NCBI GenBank assembly: GCA_013202595.1
Contig: JABMPV010000344.1
Span: 1-17,357 of the forward strand
Source of the DNA: a bacterium
GTDB lineage: Bacteria > Actinomycetota > Acidimicrobiia > Spongiisociales > UBA11373
Length of the DNA stretch: 17,357 nt
Direction: 5' to 3'
Each line of letters starts with the position of its first letter. The first letter of the stretch is position 1. Under the pieces are notes generated by a model. That model did no database searches. It was not told the origin of the DNA and worked only from the letters and a program-made list of their open reading frames with translations. Below, in pieces: positions 7,567 to 15,732 of this stretch. The translations under genes and the position numbers were made by a program.

Positions 7567-9384
7567 ATGGACTATCAGGCCCTGTACCGCAAGTACCGCC
7601 CGCAGAAGTTCGGCGACCTCGTCGGGCAGGATCACGTCTCGGAGACCCTGTCCAGAGAGGTCGAGGGCGGGACGGTGGCCCACGCCTACCTCTTCGCCGG
7701 ACCGCGCGGCACGGGCAAGACATCCACGGCCAGGATCATCGCCAAGGCTCTCAATTGCACGGATCGTCGCGATGGCGGCGAACCGTGCAACGAATGTGCC
7801 TCGTGCATAGGGATCACTGAGGGCAACTCGCTCGACGTCATCGAGTTGGACGCTGCATCCCACAACAAGGTGGAGGATGTTCGGGAGATCAGGGCCAACG
7901 TCGGGACGGTGGCGTCGGTGGGTGGCTCTCGTCGTGTCTACATCCTGGATGAGGCTCACATGCTGTCGAGGGCGGCATCGAATGCACTCCTCAAGACTCT
8001 CGAAGAGCCGCCCGAGCACGCTCACTTCGTGCTGGCGACCACCGAGCCGTACAAACTCCCCGACACCATCCGCAGCAGGACGCAGCGGTTCGACTTCCAC
8101 CCGATCGGGTCCGAGGCGCTGATCGGGCACCTCGGGGCGATCGCCACGGCCGAGGGCTTCTCTTCCACTCCCGAGTCTCTCTCACTGATCGCCCGTCACG
8201 CCCGCGGTTCCGCCCGCGACGCCATCGGCTTGCTGGAGCAGGTGGCCGCTCTGGGATCGGGCACTGTCGACGCCAGGGGAGTGACGAGGGCGCTCGGTCT
8301 CGCAGACACCGAGGTCTTCACGGAACTGGCCAGGGTCATCGCAGAGCGGGATGCCCCGGGGGCGCTGTCACTCGTCACCCGGATCGCTTCAGAAGGCTCT
8401 GATCTGCGGCGGTTCGTCTCCGATTCGATCGAGTTCCTCCGGGGCGTGTTCCTCGTGCTGTATGCCCCCAACATCGAGGAGATCGTCGACGAACCCGGCG
8501 ATGTGCTCGAGGACTGGCGTCGCGCCGCCCGCACCCTGGATGCCGGTGACGTGTTTCGCAGCATCGACCAGTTGGGCGACGCTCTCGTGTCGTTGCGTGA
8601 GGGCAGGGAGGAGCGACTGGTCGTCGAGTTGACGCTCCTGCGTCTGGCGCGGCCGGAAACGGCAACCGATCCTGCGTCTCTCGCAACCCGTCTGGATCGC
8701 ATCGAAGAGCGGGTCCGCTGGCTGCACGATCAGGTCCGGCCCGATCCTGCGAATGATGGCCGGCCGGCCGAGAAGTCCCAGCCGATCGCGGAGCCCCCGG
8801 CTGCACCCGTGCTGCGTGCCGTTCCCGAACCGGTGAAGTCGGCTCCGGTGGAAGCGGCGCCCGACACGCCGGCTGAGGTGACCCGGCAGGAGTCGGTGAA
8901 GGCTCCCGAACCCCCGGCGGCCGAGCCGACGCCGATTCCGCCTCCGGTGAAGCCTGTCGTGTCGGGAGCCGACGTCGACACCATCATCCAGAAGTGGCCG
9001 GCGATCATCAGCCAGGTGAGAGATCGAGCAGGGGCCCGCCGGCATGCCCTCTTCCAGGAGGCGCTGCCGGTGGCGGTGGAGGACGGCGGTTTGACGCTCG
9101 AGGTGCCCGCCAACCTTCCCTTCCATCTCGACCAACTGCAGGCCGACACCCGTCTCACCGAGGTCGTCGAGGCTGCCATCGTCGAGTTGCTCGGAGGGTC
9201 ACTCAGGGTGCGATACCGCTCGGGCAACGGGGGCACTCCCGCAGTGCGCGACGAGACACCCGAGGCAGATTCCGAGTCGGCCACGGTGCCCGACAAGGAC
9301 GACCTTCTCGAGGTCGCGGCGGAAGACGACGATCCCATCTCCATTGCCAGGGAAGTCCTCGGCGCCGAGCCCACGGACGGCTGA
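7567..9384 (+). CDS. dnaX: DNA polymerase III subunit gamma/tau
   Basis: DnaX is the ATPase of the clamp loader that places the sliding clamp on DNA during replication. The 605-residue protein has the usual order: RKYRP at the N-terminus, Walker A GPRGTGKT (45-52), four zinc cysteines (63, 73, 76, 79), Walker B LDEAH (DEAH at 128-131) and the sensor/arginine-finger region TTEPYKLPDTIRSRTQRF. Helical domains II-III follow to about 380. A Pro/Ala/Glu-rich linker (about 395-475) then leads to a C-terminal tau-like domain (about 480-560) and an acidic tail. The SRT in place of the SRC of E. coli is, from memory, normal in actinobacteria. The start ATG is supported by homology from the second residue and by the TACCCT box. 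It precedes ybaB and recR, a common bacterial order. Confidence 0.96.
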   Translation: MDYQALYRKYRPQKFGDLVGQDHVSETLSREVEGGTVAHAYLFAGPRGTGKTSTARIIAKALNCTDRRDGGEPCNECASCIGITEGNSLDVIELDAASHNKVEDVREIRANVGTVASVGGSRRVYILDEAHMLSRAASNALLKTLEEPPEHAHFVLATTEPYKLPDTIRSRTQRFDFHPIGSEALIGHLGAIATAEGFSSTPESLSLIARHARGSARDAIGLLEQVAALGSGTVDARGVTRALGLADTEVFTELARVIAERDAPGALSLVTRIASEGSDLRRFVSDSIEFLRGVFLVLYAPNIEEIVDEPGDVLEDWRRAARTLDAGDVFRSIDQLGDALVSLREGREERLVVELTLLRLARPETATDPASLATRLDRIEERVRWLHDQVRPDPANDGRPAEKSQPIAEPPAAPVLRAVPEPVKSAPVEAAPDTPAEVTRQESVKAPEPPAAEPTPIPPPVKPVVSGADVDTIIQKWPAIISQVRDRAGARRHALFQEALPVAVEDGGLTLEVPANLPFHLDQLQADTRLTEVVEAAIVELLGGSLRVRYRSGNGGTPAVRDETPEADSESATVPDKDDLLEVAAEDDDPISIAREVLGAEPTDG

Positions 9385-9407
9385 CGGGCCTGGGAGAGCG
9401 CCCCTGA

Positions 9408-9413
9408 TACGCT
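9408..9413 (+). promoter_or_regulatory. -10 box of ybaB, leaderless type
   Basis: TACGCT lies six bases before ATG 9420 in the short gap after dnaX. No Shine-Dalgarno sequence precedes the ATG. It suggests ybaB-recR can be transcribed apart from dnaX. Confidence 0.42.
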
Positions 9414-9419
9414 GTCTTC

Positions 9420-9875
9420 ATGGCCAAGAAGACGCGTCGTCCACCCCCGGGAAGTGGCGGTCGTGCACCTCAGCCGCAGCGCTCCGGGGGCGGCATGCCC
9501 GACATGCAGAGCCTCATGAAGCAGGCGGCTGCGATGCAGGCATCCGTCCAGCAACAGCAGGCAACACTGGCCGACAGCACGTTCGAGGGCTCGGCCGGCG
9601 GGGGCATGATCACGGCCGTGATTCGCGGCACAGGAAAACTGGTCGAAGTCACCATCGACCCTTCCGTCCTTGACCCCGATGATGCCGAGTTGGTGGGCGA
9701 TCTGGTGGTCGCAGCGGTCAACGACGCGCACCGGGTGATGTCCGAGGCTGCCGGTGAGGCCATGGGCGGGATCCCCGGTATGGATCTCGAAAGTATGGGT
9801 CTCGGGGGGCCGGATCTCAGCGGGATCGACCTCGAGGGACTCGACCTGGGTGGCCTTGGAGATCTTCTCAAGTGA
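9420..9875 (+). CDS. ybaB: YbaB/EbfC-family nucleoid-associated protein
   Basis: YbaB/EbfC proteins are small dimeric DNA-binding proteins found beside recR in many bacteria. The core is residues about 26-115: [15 protein letters not shown], then a Gln-rich helix, [27 protein letters not shown] and [19 protein letters not shown]. Two parts are unusual: a basic Pro/Gly/Arg-rich N-terminal extension of about 25 residues, and a C-terminal tail from about 120 of near-repeating Gly/Leu/Asp units ([19 protein letters not shown]). At 151 residues the protein is longer than the usual 100-110. The start could be the internal Met26, but ATG 9420 sits behind a TACGCT box. The stop TGA shares one base with the recR ATG. 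Confidence 0.93.
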   Translation: MAKKTRRPPPGSGGRAPQPQRSGGGMPDMQSLMKQAAAMQASVQQQQATLADSTFEGSAGGGMITAVIRGTGKLVEVTIDPSVLDPDDAELVGDLVVAAVNDAHRVMSEAAGEAMGGIPGMDLESMGLGGPDLSGIDLEGLDLGGLGDLLK

Positions 9876-10468
9876 TGTTCGAAGCGCCCGTCCAGAAACT
9901 CATAGACGAACTGGCCCGGCTCCCCGGAATCGGCCAGAAGTCCGCTCAGCGCATTGCGTTTCATCTGCTCCACGTCGAGGAGACCGACGCCAGGCGGTTG
10001 GCCGAGGCCGTGGTCGAGATGCGCGAACGGGTTCGTCTGTGCGCCAGATGCTTCAATGTGACCGATTCGGAGGAGTGCTCGATCTGTCGGGATCTCAGGC
10101 GCGATCCTTCTGCCATCTGTGTGGTCGAGCGGGCCCAGGACGTCGTCGTGGTGGAACGCACCCATGAGTTCCGGGGCAGGTACCACGTGCTGGGTGGTGC
10201 CATCTCGCCGATCGAAGGTGTCGGGCCCGAGCAGTTGCGTCTGCGCGAGTTGATAGCCCGGATCGAGCCAGAGGGTGTCACCGAGGTGATCGTTGCGACC
10301 AACCCCACGGTCGAGGGCGATACGACGGCGCTGTACCTCGCACGGAGTCTCAAGCCGCTCGGGTTGACGGTGACCCGTCTCGCGAGCGGACTGCCGGTTG
10401 GCGGCGACCTGGACTACGCCGACGAGTTGACGCTCGGACGGGCGCTGTCGGGTCGCCGGGAGATGTGA
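9875..10468 (+). CDS. recR: recombination mediator protein RecR
   Basis: RecR works with RecO (and RecF) to load RecA on single-stranded gaps. The 197-residue protein has the canonical layout: helix-hairpin-helix [17 protein letters not shown] (16-32), a zinc finger with Cys56, 59, 68 and 71 (CARC and CSIC), a Toprim domain from about 78 ([35 protein letters not shown]) and a C-terminal segment [26 protein letters not shown] 9875 overlaps the ybaB stop as TGATG and matches the usual RecR N-terminus. A GTG one codon upstream is possible but less likely. The stop overlaps the GTG of the glycosyltransferase, so ybaB, recR and that gene are coupled. Confidence 0.97.
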   Translation: MFEAPVQKLIDELARLPGIGQKSAQRIAFHLLHVEETDARRLAEAVVEMRERVRLCARCFNVTDSEECSICRDLRRDPSAICVVERAQDVVVVERTHEFRGRYHVLGGAISPIEGVGPEQLRLRELIARIEPEGVTEVIVATNPTVEGDTTALYLARSLKPLGLTVTRLASGLPVGGDLDYADELTLGRALSGRREM

Positions 10469-11574
10469 CGGGCCACGTCGTCGTCGTGTCGGCGTATCAC
10501 GGTGGCTCTCACCGTGCCTGGGCCGAAGGCCTTCGCGAGCACTCTCGACATCAGATCACACTGGTCACCCATGAGCCCCAGGCGTGGACGTGGCGCATGA
10601 CCGGCGGGTCTGTGACCCTTGCAGAGGACCTGCACACCGCCGTCACAGATCACGGCCCAGCCGATCTGCTCCTGGCGACCTCGATGGTGGACCTCTCCGG
10701 ATTGCTCGGCTTGGCCAGGCGCGATCTCGAGGGCGTTCCTGCGGCTCTCTACATGCACGAGAACCAGATCACCCAGCCGAACCTGGGGAGAGCGAAGGTG
10801 CGGAGAGAGCACGCTCTGATCTCGTGGACGTCGTTGGCGGCTGCCGATGCGATCGCCTGGAACTCTCGCTTTCACATGGATTCGGTGTTGGGTGCGCTCC
10901 CCCGGTTCCTCGGTTGGTACCCGGATCGCAGACACGGCCACCTGATCTCCGGCGTGGCCGAACGATCCGCGGTGCTGCCCGTGGGGATGGACCTCCGGGG
11001 CCTCGATCGGCAGGGTCACCGGGGCGGTGGACCGCCGCTCATCTTGTGGAATCACCGGTGGGACGACGACAAGGACCCCGGTGCGGCCCTGGCTGCCCTC
11101 ATCGAACTGGCGGCCGAGGGATTGGACTTCGTGGTGGCGCTGACCGGTGAGCGATTCGTCGGCCAGCGCGACAGGTGGGCAGACGAGGTCGCCGCCCTGG
11201 GAGACCGGGTGGTAGCCGACGCCGACCTGCCCACCGAGGAGTACCGAGACATCGTGAGGAAAGCCGACATCGTGCTGAGCACGGCTCATCATGAGTTCTT
11301 CGGCATCTCGGTCGCAGAAGCCATGAATGCCGGAGCGTTCCCGATCGTCCCCAACGGCCTCGTGTACCCCGAGCGGATCCCCACCGACCTGCACGATCTG
11401 TGTCTCTACGACGGTCCTGAGGATCTCAGGGAACGGCTGCGGTGGGCTCTGACCCACAGCGAGGCACTGGTGAGTGCCGGCCCGGCCCTTCGAAAAGCGG
11501 TGGCCGGGTTCGATTGGTCGGTCGTGGCGGGCCGCTACGACGAGTGGATAGACGGTGTGGTCCACGGGGATTGA
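10465..11574 (+). CDS. GT4-type glycosyltransferase resembling tRNA-queuosine alpha-mannosyltransferase (GTDC1/QTMAN, former DUF3524)
   Basis: The 369-residue protein resembles the family whose animal member transfers mannose to queuosine in tRNA-Asp. Visible family features are AYHGGSH (10-16), the WTWRMTG stretch near residue 42, MHENQ (HENQ 98-101), WNHRWDDDK (195-203) and [16 protein letters not shown] with an E-X7-E pair (Glu277, Glu285) typical of retaining GT-B enzymes. There is no signal peptide or membrane segment, which fits a cytoplasmic nucleic-acid substrate better than cell-wall work. The start GTG 10465 overlaps the recR stop (GTGA). Queuosine synthesis genes are not in this window, so the substrate is an inference. 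Another acceptor is possible. Family assignment is fairly firm, the exact reaction less so. Confidence 0.8.
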   Translation: MTGHVVVVSAYHGGSHRAWAEGLREHSRHQITLVTHEPQAWTWRMTGGSVTLAEDLHTAVTDHGPADLLLATSMVDLSGLLGLARRDLEGVPAALYMHENQITQPNLGRAKVRREHALISWTSLAAADAIAWNSRFHMDSVLGALPRFLGWYPDRRHGHLISGVAERSAVLPVGMDLRGLDRQGHRGGGPPLILWNHRWDDDKDPGAALAALIELAAEGLDFVVALTGERFVGQRDRWADEVAALGDRVVADADLPTEEYRDIVRKADIVLSTAHHEFFGISVAEAMNAGAFPIVPNGLVYPERIPTDLHDLCLYDGPEDLRERLRWALTHSEALVSAGPALRKAVAGFDWSVVAGRYDEWIDGVVHGD

Positions 11575-11597
11575 TCGGCCGGCTCGACGAATTGATT

Positions 11598-11616
11598 GGG
11601 CGTCATCACGACGCCC
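11598..11616. terminator. bidirectional hairpin between convergent genes
   Basis: GGGCGTC (11598-11604) and GACGCCC (11610-11616) form a perfect 7-bp stem with the 5-base loop ATCAC. It lies in the 102-base gap between the stops of the glycosyltransferase and the minus-strand membrane protein gene, where a terminator for both is expected. T-runs are absent. Confidence 0.55.
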
Positions 11617-11676
11617 GGCTTCGAGACCGGCCACCGGCTACCCGGAAGCCCGCCGACATCCCCGTGTGGAGGACAG

Positions 11677-12897
11677 CTATTCAGGCGGAGGGGGCGGCGG
11701 AGCCGGGGCAGGGGGATTTATCGACTCCACATACTTGGCGTTCACCCAAACGTCGGGTCCGGTGGGGCTGAGCGTCCTCAATTTGACCAGCCGGCCTTCT
11801 CGTTCGAGCACCACCGCCCTGGTGCCGCTCTCGAAGCGGATCTCCGCACCTCCGTCGGTCCTTCCCTCGATGAAGCGGAAGTTCCACTTCTTCTCACCGC
11901 GCAGCCGGATGGGTTCGGGCGGTGGCTCTGGCGGAGCCTTCTGGATGGTGGTCACATACGTAGTCGGCTTCTCGCCCGTCTGGTAGGTCTTCTGATTCGG
12001 TTGCGGCGGCGGAGGCGGTGGCTTCCGCGCCAGATCGCCCTCCCGGGCCTTTCGTCCGAACCATCGGTCGATCCCCCAGAACTTGATCCAGGCGCTCATT
12101 CCCAAAGCGATGAGGATGAGGATCACCGCGACGAACAGGCCGACGCGCGAGGTCGTTCCCTCTGATTCAGGCTCTCTCGCGGCGCTAGTGCCCTGGCCGG
12201 CGTCCCCGGCCGATGTAGTGGTCGTGCTCTCTGCGGTACCGCTGCCGACGGCGGTGGTGACCGTGGACTGGTCAGGTCGGGTGCTGGTCGTGGTGGCGAT
12301 GGACTCCCCTGGCGCCAGCGTCACAGATCCGAGCACACGCCGGGTGGCGGGCAGGTCTCGCACATCGAGGAAGACCGGGATCGACGCCGAGAGCACATCT
12401 GTTCGGGCGCCACCGGCGCCGGCCTCGTAGCTCTCGATGGTTGCCGTCACCGAGATTTCGGTGCCCTCGGGGATGGCGGCGAGGGTCCGGTCGAGCCGGT
12501 CCGGGTCGTCGAGGTAGAGGCAGTAGCCATCAGACTCGGCGGCGACCCAATAGGTGCCGGGACCGGTTGCCCAGTTGCGGGCTGGCTCCGATCCCGACTG
12601 GAGGACGAGCGGGACGACCGGCTCTGGATCGAGAGCGCCCTCCAGGCATCCGGCATACCACGAGGCAGCTCCGAAGGAGTCGGTCAGGGGATCCTCGACT
12701 TCGGGGATCAGCAGATAGTGAAACCGTAGATCCTCCACCGGCTGCCAGGTGAACGTGACCACCACCGTCGGATCGGGAAATGGCGGCTGTGGGGCCTCCC
12801 GATACGGGTCGCCGAAACCCAACGCCATCCCGGCCGGAAGCAACACGGCCGCCGCCAAGCAGACGTATCCGCGCCAAATCCAACGAGTGGGTGACAC
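11677..12897 (-). CDS. single-pass membrane protein with extracellular domain and proline-rich cytoplasmic tail, function unknown
   Basis: I do not recognise this 406-residue protein. Residues about 9-27 look like a signal peptide or anchor. An extracellular domain (about 30-195) with a few cysteines follows, then a Ser/Thr-rich linker (about 205-245), a clear membrane helix (about 250-271, VGLFVAVILILIALGMSAWI) and a basic stretch that puts the C-terminus inside. The tail has PPPPPPQPNQ, an acidic/Pro segment and an 80-residue module. In that module GTRAVVLEREGRLVKLRTL and DVWVNAKYVESI recall an SH3-like beta barrel. The chain ends in a second Pro run. The start is GTG with AGGAGG five bases upstream. 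It lies 157 bases after glpX on the same strand, and that gap holds no other gene I can support. A role in scaffolding or signal transfer is only a guess. Confidence 0.8.
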   Translation of the reverse strand: MSPTRWIWRGYVCLAAAVLLPAGMALGFGDPYREAPQPPFPDPTVVVTFTWQPVEDLRFHYLLIPEVEDPLTDSFGAASWYAGCLEGALDPEPVVPLVLQSGSEPARNWATGPGTYWVAAESDGYCLYLDDPDRLDRTLAAIPEGTEISVTATIESYEAGAGGARTDVLSASIPVFLDVRDLPATRRVLGSVTLAPGESIATTTSTRPDQSTVTTAVGSGTAESTTTTSAGDAGQGTSAAREPESEGTTSRVGLFVAVILILIALGMSAWIKFWGIDRWFGRKAREGDLARKPPPPPPQPNQKTYQTGEKPTTYVTTIQKAPPEPPPEPIRLRGEKKWNFRFIEGRTDGGAEIRFESGTRAVVLEREGRLVKLRTLSPTGPDVWVNAKYVESINPPAPAPPPPPPE

Positions 12898-13054
12898 GAT
12901 GACCTCCTGCCCAACAGTACGCCGGACAGGCCGGTGCGCCCCGACGAGCGCTCACCGATCGAAGGCTGGATGTCCTCAGGCGAGGTGCACCGCAGCGTGT
13001 TCCGGTGGCGGCCGGTCGCCGAGCCGGTCAAGCTCCGATCGGGTGGGAGCTGCC

Positions 13055-14041
13055 CTATGCGTCGTCGTAGGCGTCGGTCAGTCTATTCAGCCGATCAAAG
13101 CGGTGCTTCGCCCGGATGAACCGGACCGTCCCGGTCTTGGAGCGCATCACCAGTGTGTGGGTCCATGCCCCGCCCGGGACGTAGCGGACCCCGTCCAGAA
13201 AGTCACCATTCGTCACACCGGTGGCTGCGAAGAACACATCGTCGGAGTCCACGAGATCCCGGCCGGTCAGCACCTCGTCGAGGTCGAGGCCGGCGTCTGC
13301 TGCGTACCCGCGTTCAGACTCATCCCTCGGCCAGAGCTTGCATTGCATCTCGCCCCCGAGGCACCTCAGCGCCGACGCTGCGATGACGGCTTCGGGAGAC
13401 CCGCCGATCCCGATGAGGATGTCGATGCCACTGTCGAGGACGGCCGTCGAGATGGCAGCGGCGATGTCGCCGTCGCGAATGAGTCTGATCCGCGCACCGG
13501 CCTCGCGCACCGCCTCGATGTACGGGGCATTGCGCGGACGATCGAGGATGATCGCGGTGAGGTCGTCGATGTCCTTGTCGAGGGCCCGGGCAACGGCGGC
13601 GAGATTGTCGGCGACGGGTGCCTCGATGTCGATCACCCCTGCAGCGCGCTCCCCGACGGCGATCTTGTCCATGTAGACCAGGCTGCCTGGTGCGTACATC
13701 GAACCCCGCGACGCCACGGCCAGCACTGCGAGCGCACCCGGCGCGCCATCCGCCGAGACCCTGGTGCCGTCGACCGGATCCACGGCGACGTCCACTCTCG
13801 GCGCCCTGCCGTTCCCGACCCTCTCACCGTTGTAGAGCATCGGGGCTTCGTCCTTCTCGCCCTCACCGATGACGACGACCCCATCCATGTCGATGCTGGC
13901 CAGGATCGCTCGCATGGCGTCGACGGCCGCCTGATCGACGGCCTCCTTGTCGCCGCGGCCCTGCAGTCTCCCGGCGGCCATCGCTGCAGCCTCCGTGACC
14001 CTCGCCAACTCCAGCGCGAGGTTCTTGTCGGCTCCGGTCAT
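13055..14041 (-). CDS. glpX: class II fructose-1,6-bisphosphatase GlpX
   Basis: GlpX removes the 1-phosphate of fructose-1,6-bisphosphate, the committed step of gluconeogenesis. In actinobacteria it is often the main enzyme for this. The 328-residue length is normal. Metal and substrate motifs are clear: GRGDKEAVD (28-36), GEGEKDEAPMLYNGE (59-73), VDPVDGTR (87-94), IRDGDIAAAIS and GIGGSPEAVIAA. The C-terminal FFAATGVTNGDFLDGV is also family-typical. ATG 14041 overlaps the thiolase stop (ATGA), so the two are translationally coupled. This pairing links acetyl-CoA/fatty-acid metabolism to gluconeogenesis but is not a pairing I know as standard. Confidence 0.95.
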   Translation of the reverse strand: MTGADKNLALELARVTEAAAMAAGRLQGRGDKEAVDQAAVDAMRAILASIDMDGVVVIGEGEKDEAPMLYNGERVGNGRAPRVDVAVDPVDGTRVSADGAPGALAVLAVASRGSMYAPGSLVYMDKIAVGERAAGVIDIEAPVADNLAAVARALDKDIDDLTAIILDRPRNAPYIEAVREAGARIRLIRDGDIAAAISTAVLDSGIDILIGIGGSPEAVIAASALRCLGGEMQCKLWPRDESERGYAADAGLDLDEVLTGRDLVDSDDVFFAATGVTNGDFLDGVRYVPGGAWTHTLVMRSKTGTVRFIRAKHRFDRLNRLTDAYDDA

Positions 14042-15219
14042 CCAGTGGCCTCGACGATGAGGGCATCACCCTGTCCGCCGCCACCGCACAGGGCGGCAGC
14101 ACCCACTCCGCCACCACGCGAACGCAGCGCATTGATGAGCGTGACGACGATGCGCGCGCCCGTCGCCCCGAGCGGGTGGCCCATTGCGACGGCCCCGCCG
14201 TGCACGTTGACCCTGTCGTGTGGGATGTCGAGCATCTTTGCGGACCACAGAGCAACCGAGGCGAAGGCCTCGTTGAACTCGACGAGGTCGAGGTCTGATG
14301 CCTTCATGCCGGCCCGCTCCAGTGCCACGGACACGGCCTCAGCCGGGCGCTCCTGCAGCGTCGCATCCGGGCCGCCGACCTGTCCGTACGCCCGGATCTC
14401 GGCGATGATCGGCAGGCCGGCCGCAAGCGCAGCGTCCCTGTCTGCGACCACGACGGCCGCCGCACCGTCGGAGATCTGGGAGGCATTGCCGGCTGTGATG
14501 GTGCCGTCTTTCATGAACGCGGCTCGCAGACGTCCCAGGCTCTCTTCGGTCGACCCGGGCCGCACGCCCTCATCGGCCTCGACCAGCACCGGATCGCCCT
14601 TGCGCTGCGGCACCGACACAGGGACGATCTCACCGTCGAGTACGCCTGACTTGGCCGCCTCGACCGCTCTGGAGTGGCTGGCCGCCGCCCACACGTCCTG
14701 CTCCTCGCGACCGATTCCGAGGAGCAGGTTCTTCTTGTCCGACGACTCGCCCATCGTGCAATGGTCGAAGGAGCAGAACAGGCCGTCGTTCATCATCGAG
14801 TCGAGCATCTCGGCGTTGCCCATCCTGGCCCCCCATCGTGCCGATGGGACGATGTAGGGAGCGTTGCTCATTGACTCCATACCGCCGGCGACGACGAAGG
14901 AGGCCTCGCCGAGACGGATGTCCTTGTCGGCATAGGAGATCGCCGTCATGCCGGAGAGGCAGACCTTGTTGATGGTGGTGGCCGGGACGGTCATGGGCAC
15001 GCCGGCATCGCGAGCTGCCTGCCGTGCAGTGATCTGGCCGGACCCGGCCTGGATCACATGCCCCATCAGCACCTCGTCGACGAGACCGGGGTCGAGACCG
15101 GCGCGTTCGAGCGCCGCTGCGATGGCTGCGGCGCCGAGATCGACGGCCGTCAGTGATGCGAGACCGCCGTTGAAGCGCCCGATCGGAGTCCTGGCGATTG
15201 AGCAGATGACAGAGCCCAT
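14038..15219 (-). CDS. acetyl-CoA C-acetyltransferase (thiolase)
   Basis: Thiolases join or split acyl-CoA and acetyl-CoA. This 393-residue protein has the biosynthetic/degradative type II layout. The nucleophile is Cys87 in NKVCLSGMTAI, followed by GGMESMSNAPY, NASQISDGAAAVV, the NEAFA motif, the catalytic-base region GGAVAMGHPLGATGARI and the final cysteine in CGGGGQGDA. Length and motifs fit acetoacetyl-CoA thiolase, but chain-length preference cannot be read from sequence. The start ATG follows GAGAAGGA with a short spacer. The gene leads a minus-strand operon with glpX and is divergent from the methylmalonyl-CoA epimerase gene, with 108 bases between starts. Confidence 0.94.
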   Translation of the reverse strand: MGSVICSIARTPIGRFNGGLASLTAVDLGAAAIAAALERAGLDPGLVDEVLMGHVIQAGSGQITARQAARDAGVPMTVPATTINKVCLSGMTAISYADKDIRLGEASFVVAGGMESMSNAPYIVPSARWGARMGNAEMLDSMMNDGLFCSFDHCTMGESSDKKNLLLGIGREEQDVWAAASHSRAVEAAKSGVLDGEIVPVSVPQRKGDPVLVEADEGVRPGSTEESLGRLRAAFMKDGTITAGNASQISDGAAAVVVADRDAALAAGLPIIAEIRAYGQVGGPDATLQERPAEAVSVALERAGMKASDLDLVEFNEAFASVALWSAKMLDIPHDRVNVHGGAVAMGHPLGATGARIVVTLINALRSRGGGVGAAALCGGGGQGDALIVEATG

Positions 15220-15255
15220 GGGTCCTTCTCGAAGTCGGAGAGTTGTCTGTCGCCA

Positions 15256-15261
15256 AGGCTA
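15256..15261 (-). promoter_or_regulatory. possible -10 box of the thiolase-glpX operon
   Basis: On the minus strand TAGCCT lies 36 bases before the thiolase ATG, leaving room for a leader of about 30 bases with its ribosome-binding site. No clear -35 element is seen. The same hexamer occurs upstream of the binding-protein gene (minus strand, 2142-2147). Confidence 0.3.
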
Positions 15262-15312
15262 CGCCGTCGGCCGAACACCCCGGGCGACTGCCCCTGCCCC
15301 CGGGACTCGCGG

Positions 15313-15318
15313 TACGCT
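15313..15318 (+). promoter_or_regulatory. -10 box of the epimerase gene, near-leaderless
   Basis: TACGCT ends 9 bases before ATG 15328 and there is no Shine-Dalgarno sequence, so transcription would start within two or three bases of the start codon. The hexamer is identical to the one upstream of ybaB. Confidence 0.4.
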
Positions 15319-15327
15319 GCTCTCCCC

Positions 15328-15732
15328 ATGCTGTTGCTCAACATCGATCATGTGGCCGTCGCTGTCAGGGACCTCGACGAGGCCATCGACCGGCATCGCA
15401 GGCTCTACGGCGTCGGACCGATCTCGCGGGAGCGCGTCGATTCCCAGGGCGTCGAGGAAGCCATGATTGCCGTGGGGGGGTCACACCTGCAATTGCTCTG
15501 CCCACTCGCCGACGACACGCCCGTGGGGCGGTTCATCACGAGTCGGGGAGAGGGCCTGCATCACATCGCCTACGCGGTCGCCGATATCGCAGCGGCGCTG
15601 GAGCATCTCGCCGATGAGGGAGCAGATCTCATCGATCGGGAGCCCAGGATCGGCGGGGGTGGCAAGAAGATCGCATTCGTCCATCCCAGGGCCTTCGGGG
15701 GGACGCTGATGGAACTCGTGGAGATCTCATGA
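15328..15732 (+). CDS. mce: methylmalonyl-CoA epimerase
   Basis: The enzyme interconverts the (R) and (S) forms of methylmalonyl-CoA between propionyl-CoA carboxylase and methylmalonyl-CoA mutase. The 134-residue length and vicinal-oxygen-chelate fold motifs match: IDHVAVAVRDL (metal His8), HLQLLCP (Gln55), GEGLHHIAYAV (His79), GGGGKKIAFVHP and the closing FGGTLMELVE (Glu129). These four are the expected metal ligands. The ATG start matches the family N-terminus and follows a TACGCT box. The gene is followed by a 79-residue ORF whose ATG overlaps its stop (ATGA). Its presence implies propionate or odd-chain/branched-chain catabolism, or a carbon-assimilation cycle through methylmalonyl-CoA. 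Confidence 0.95.
   Translation: MLLLNIDHVAVAVRDLDEAIDRHRRLYGVGPISRERVDSQGVEEAMIAVGGSHLQLLCPLADDTPVGRFITSRGEGLHHIAYAVADIAAALEHLADEGADLIDREPRIGGGGKKIAFVHPRAFGGTLMELVEIS

Noticed and set aside
8080..8110. Loss of the SRC motif in DnaX (SRT here)
   Set aside because: From memory, actinobacterial DnaX proteins commonly have SRT, so it is not a defect.
12749..14857. 702-codon plus-strand open frame opposite the membrane protein, glpX and thiolase
   Set aside because: It runs antisense across three genes, two of them with unmistakable motifs. The product is Pro/Arg/Ser-rich and has no recognisable domain.
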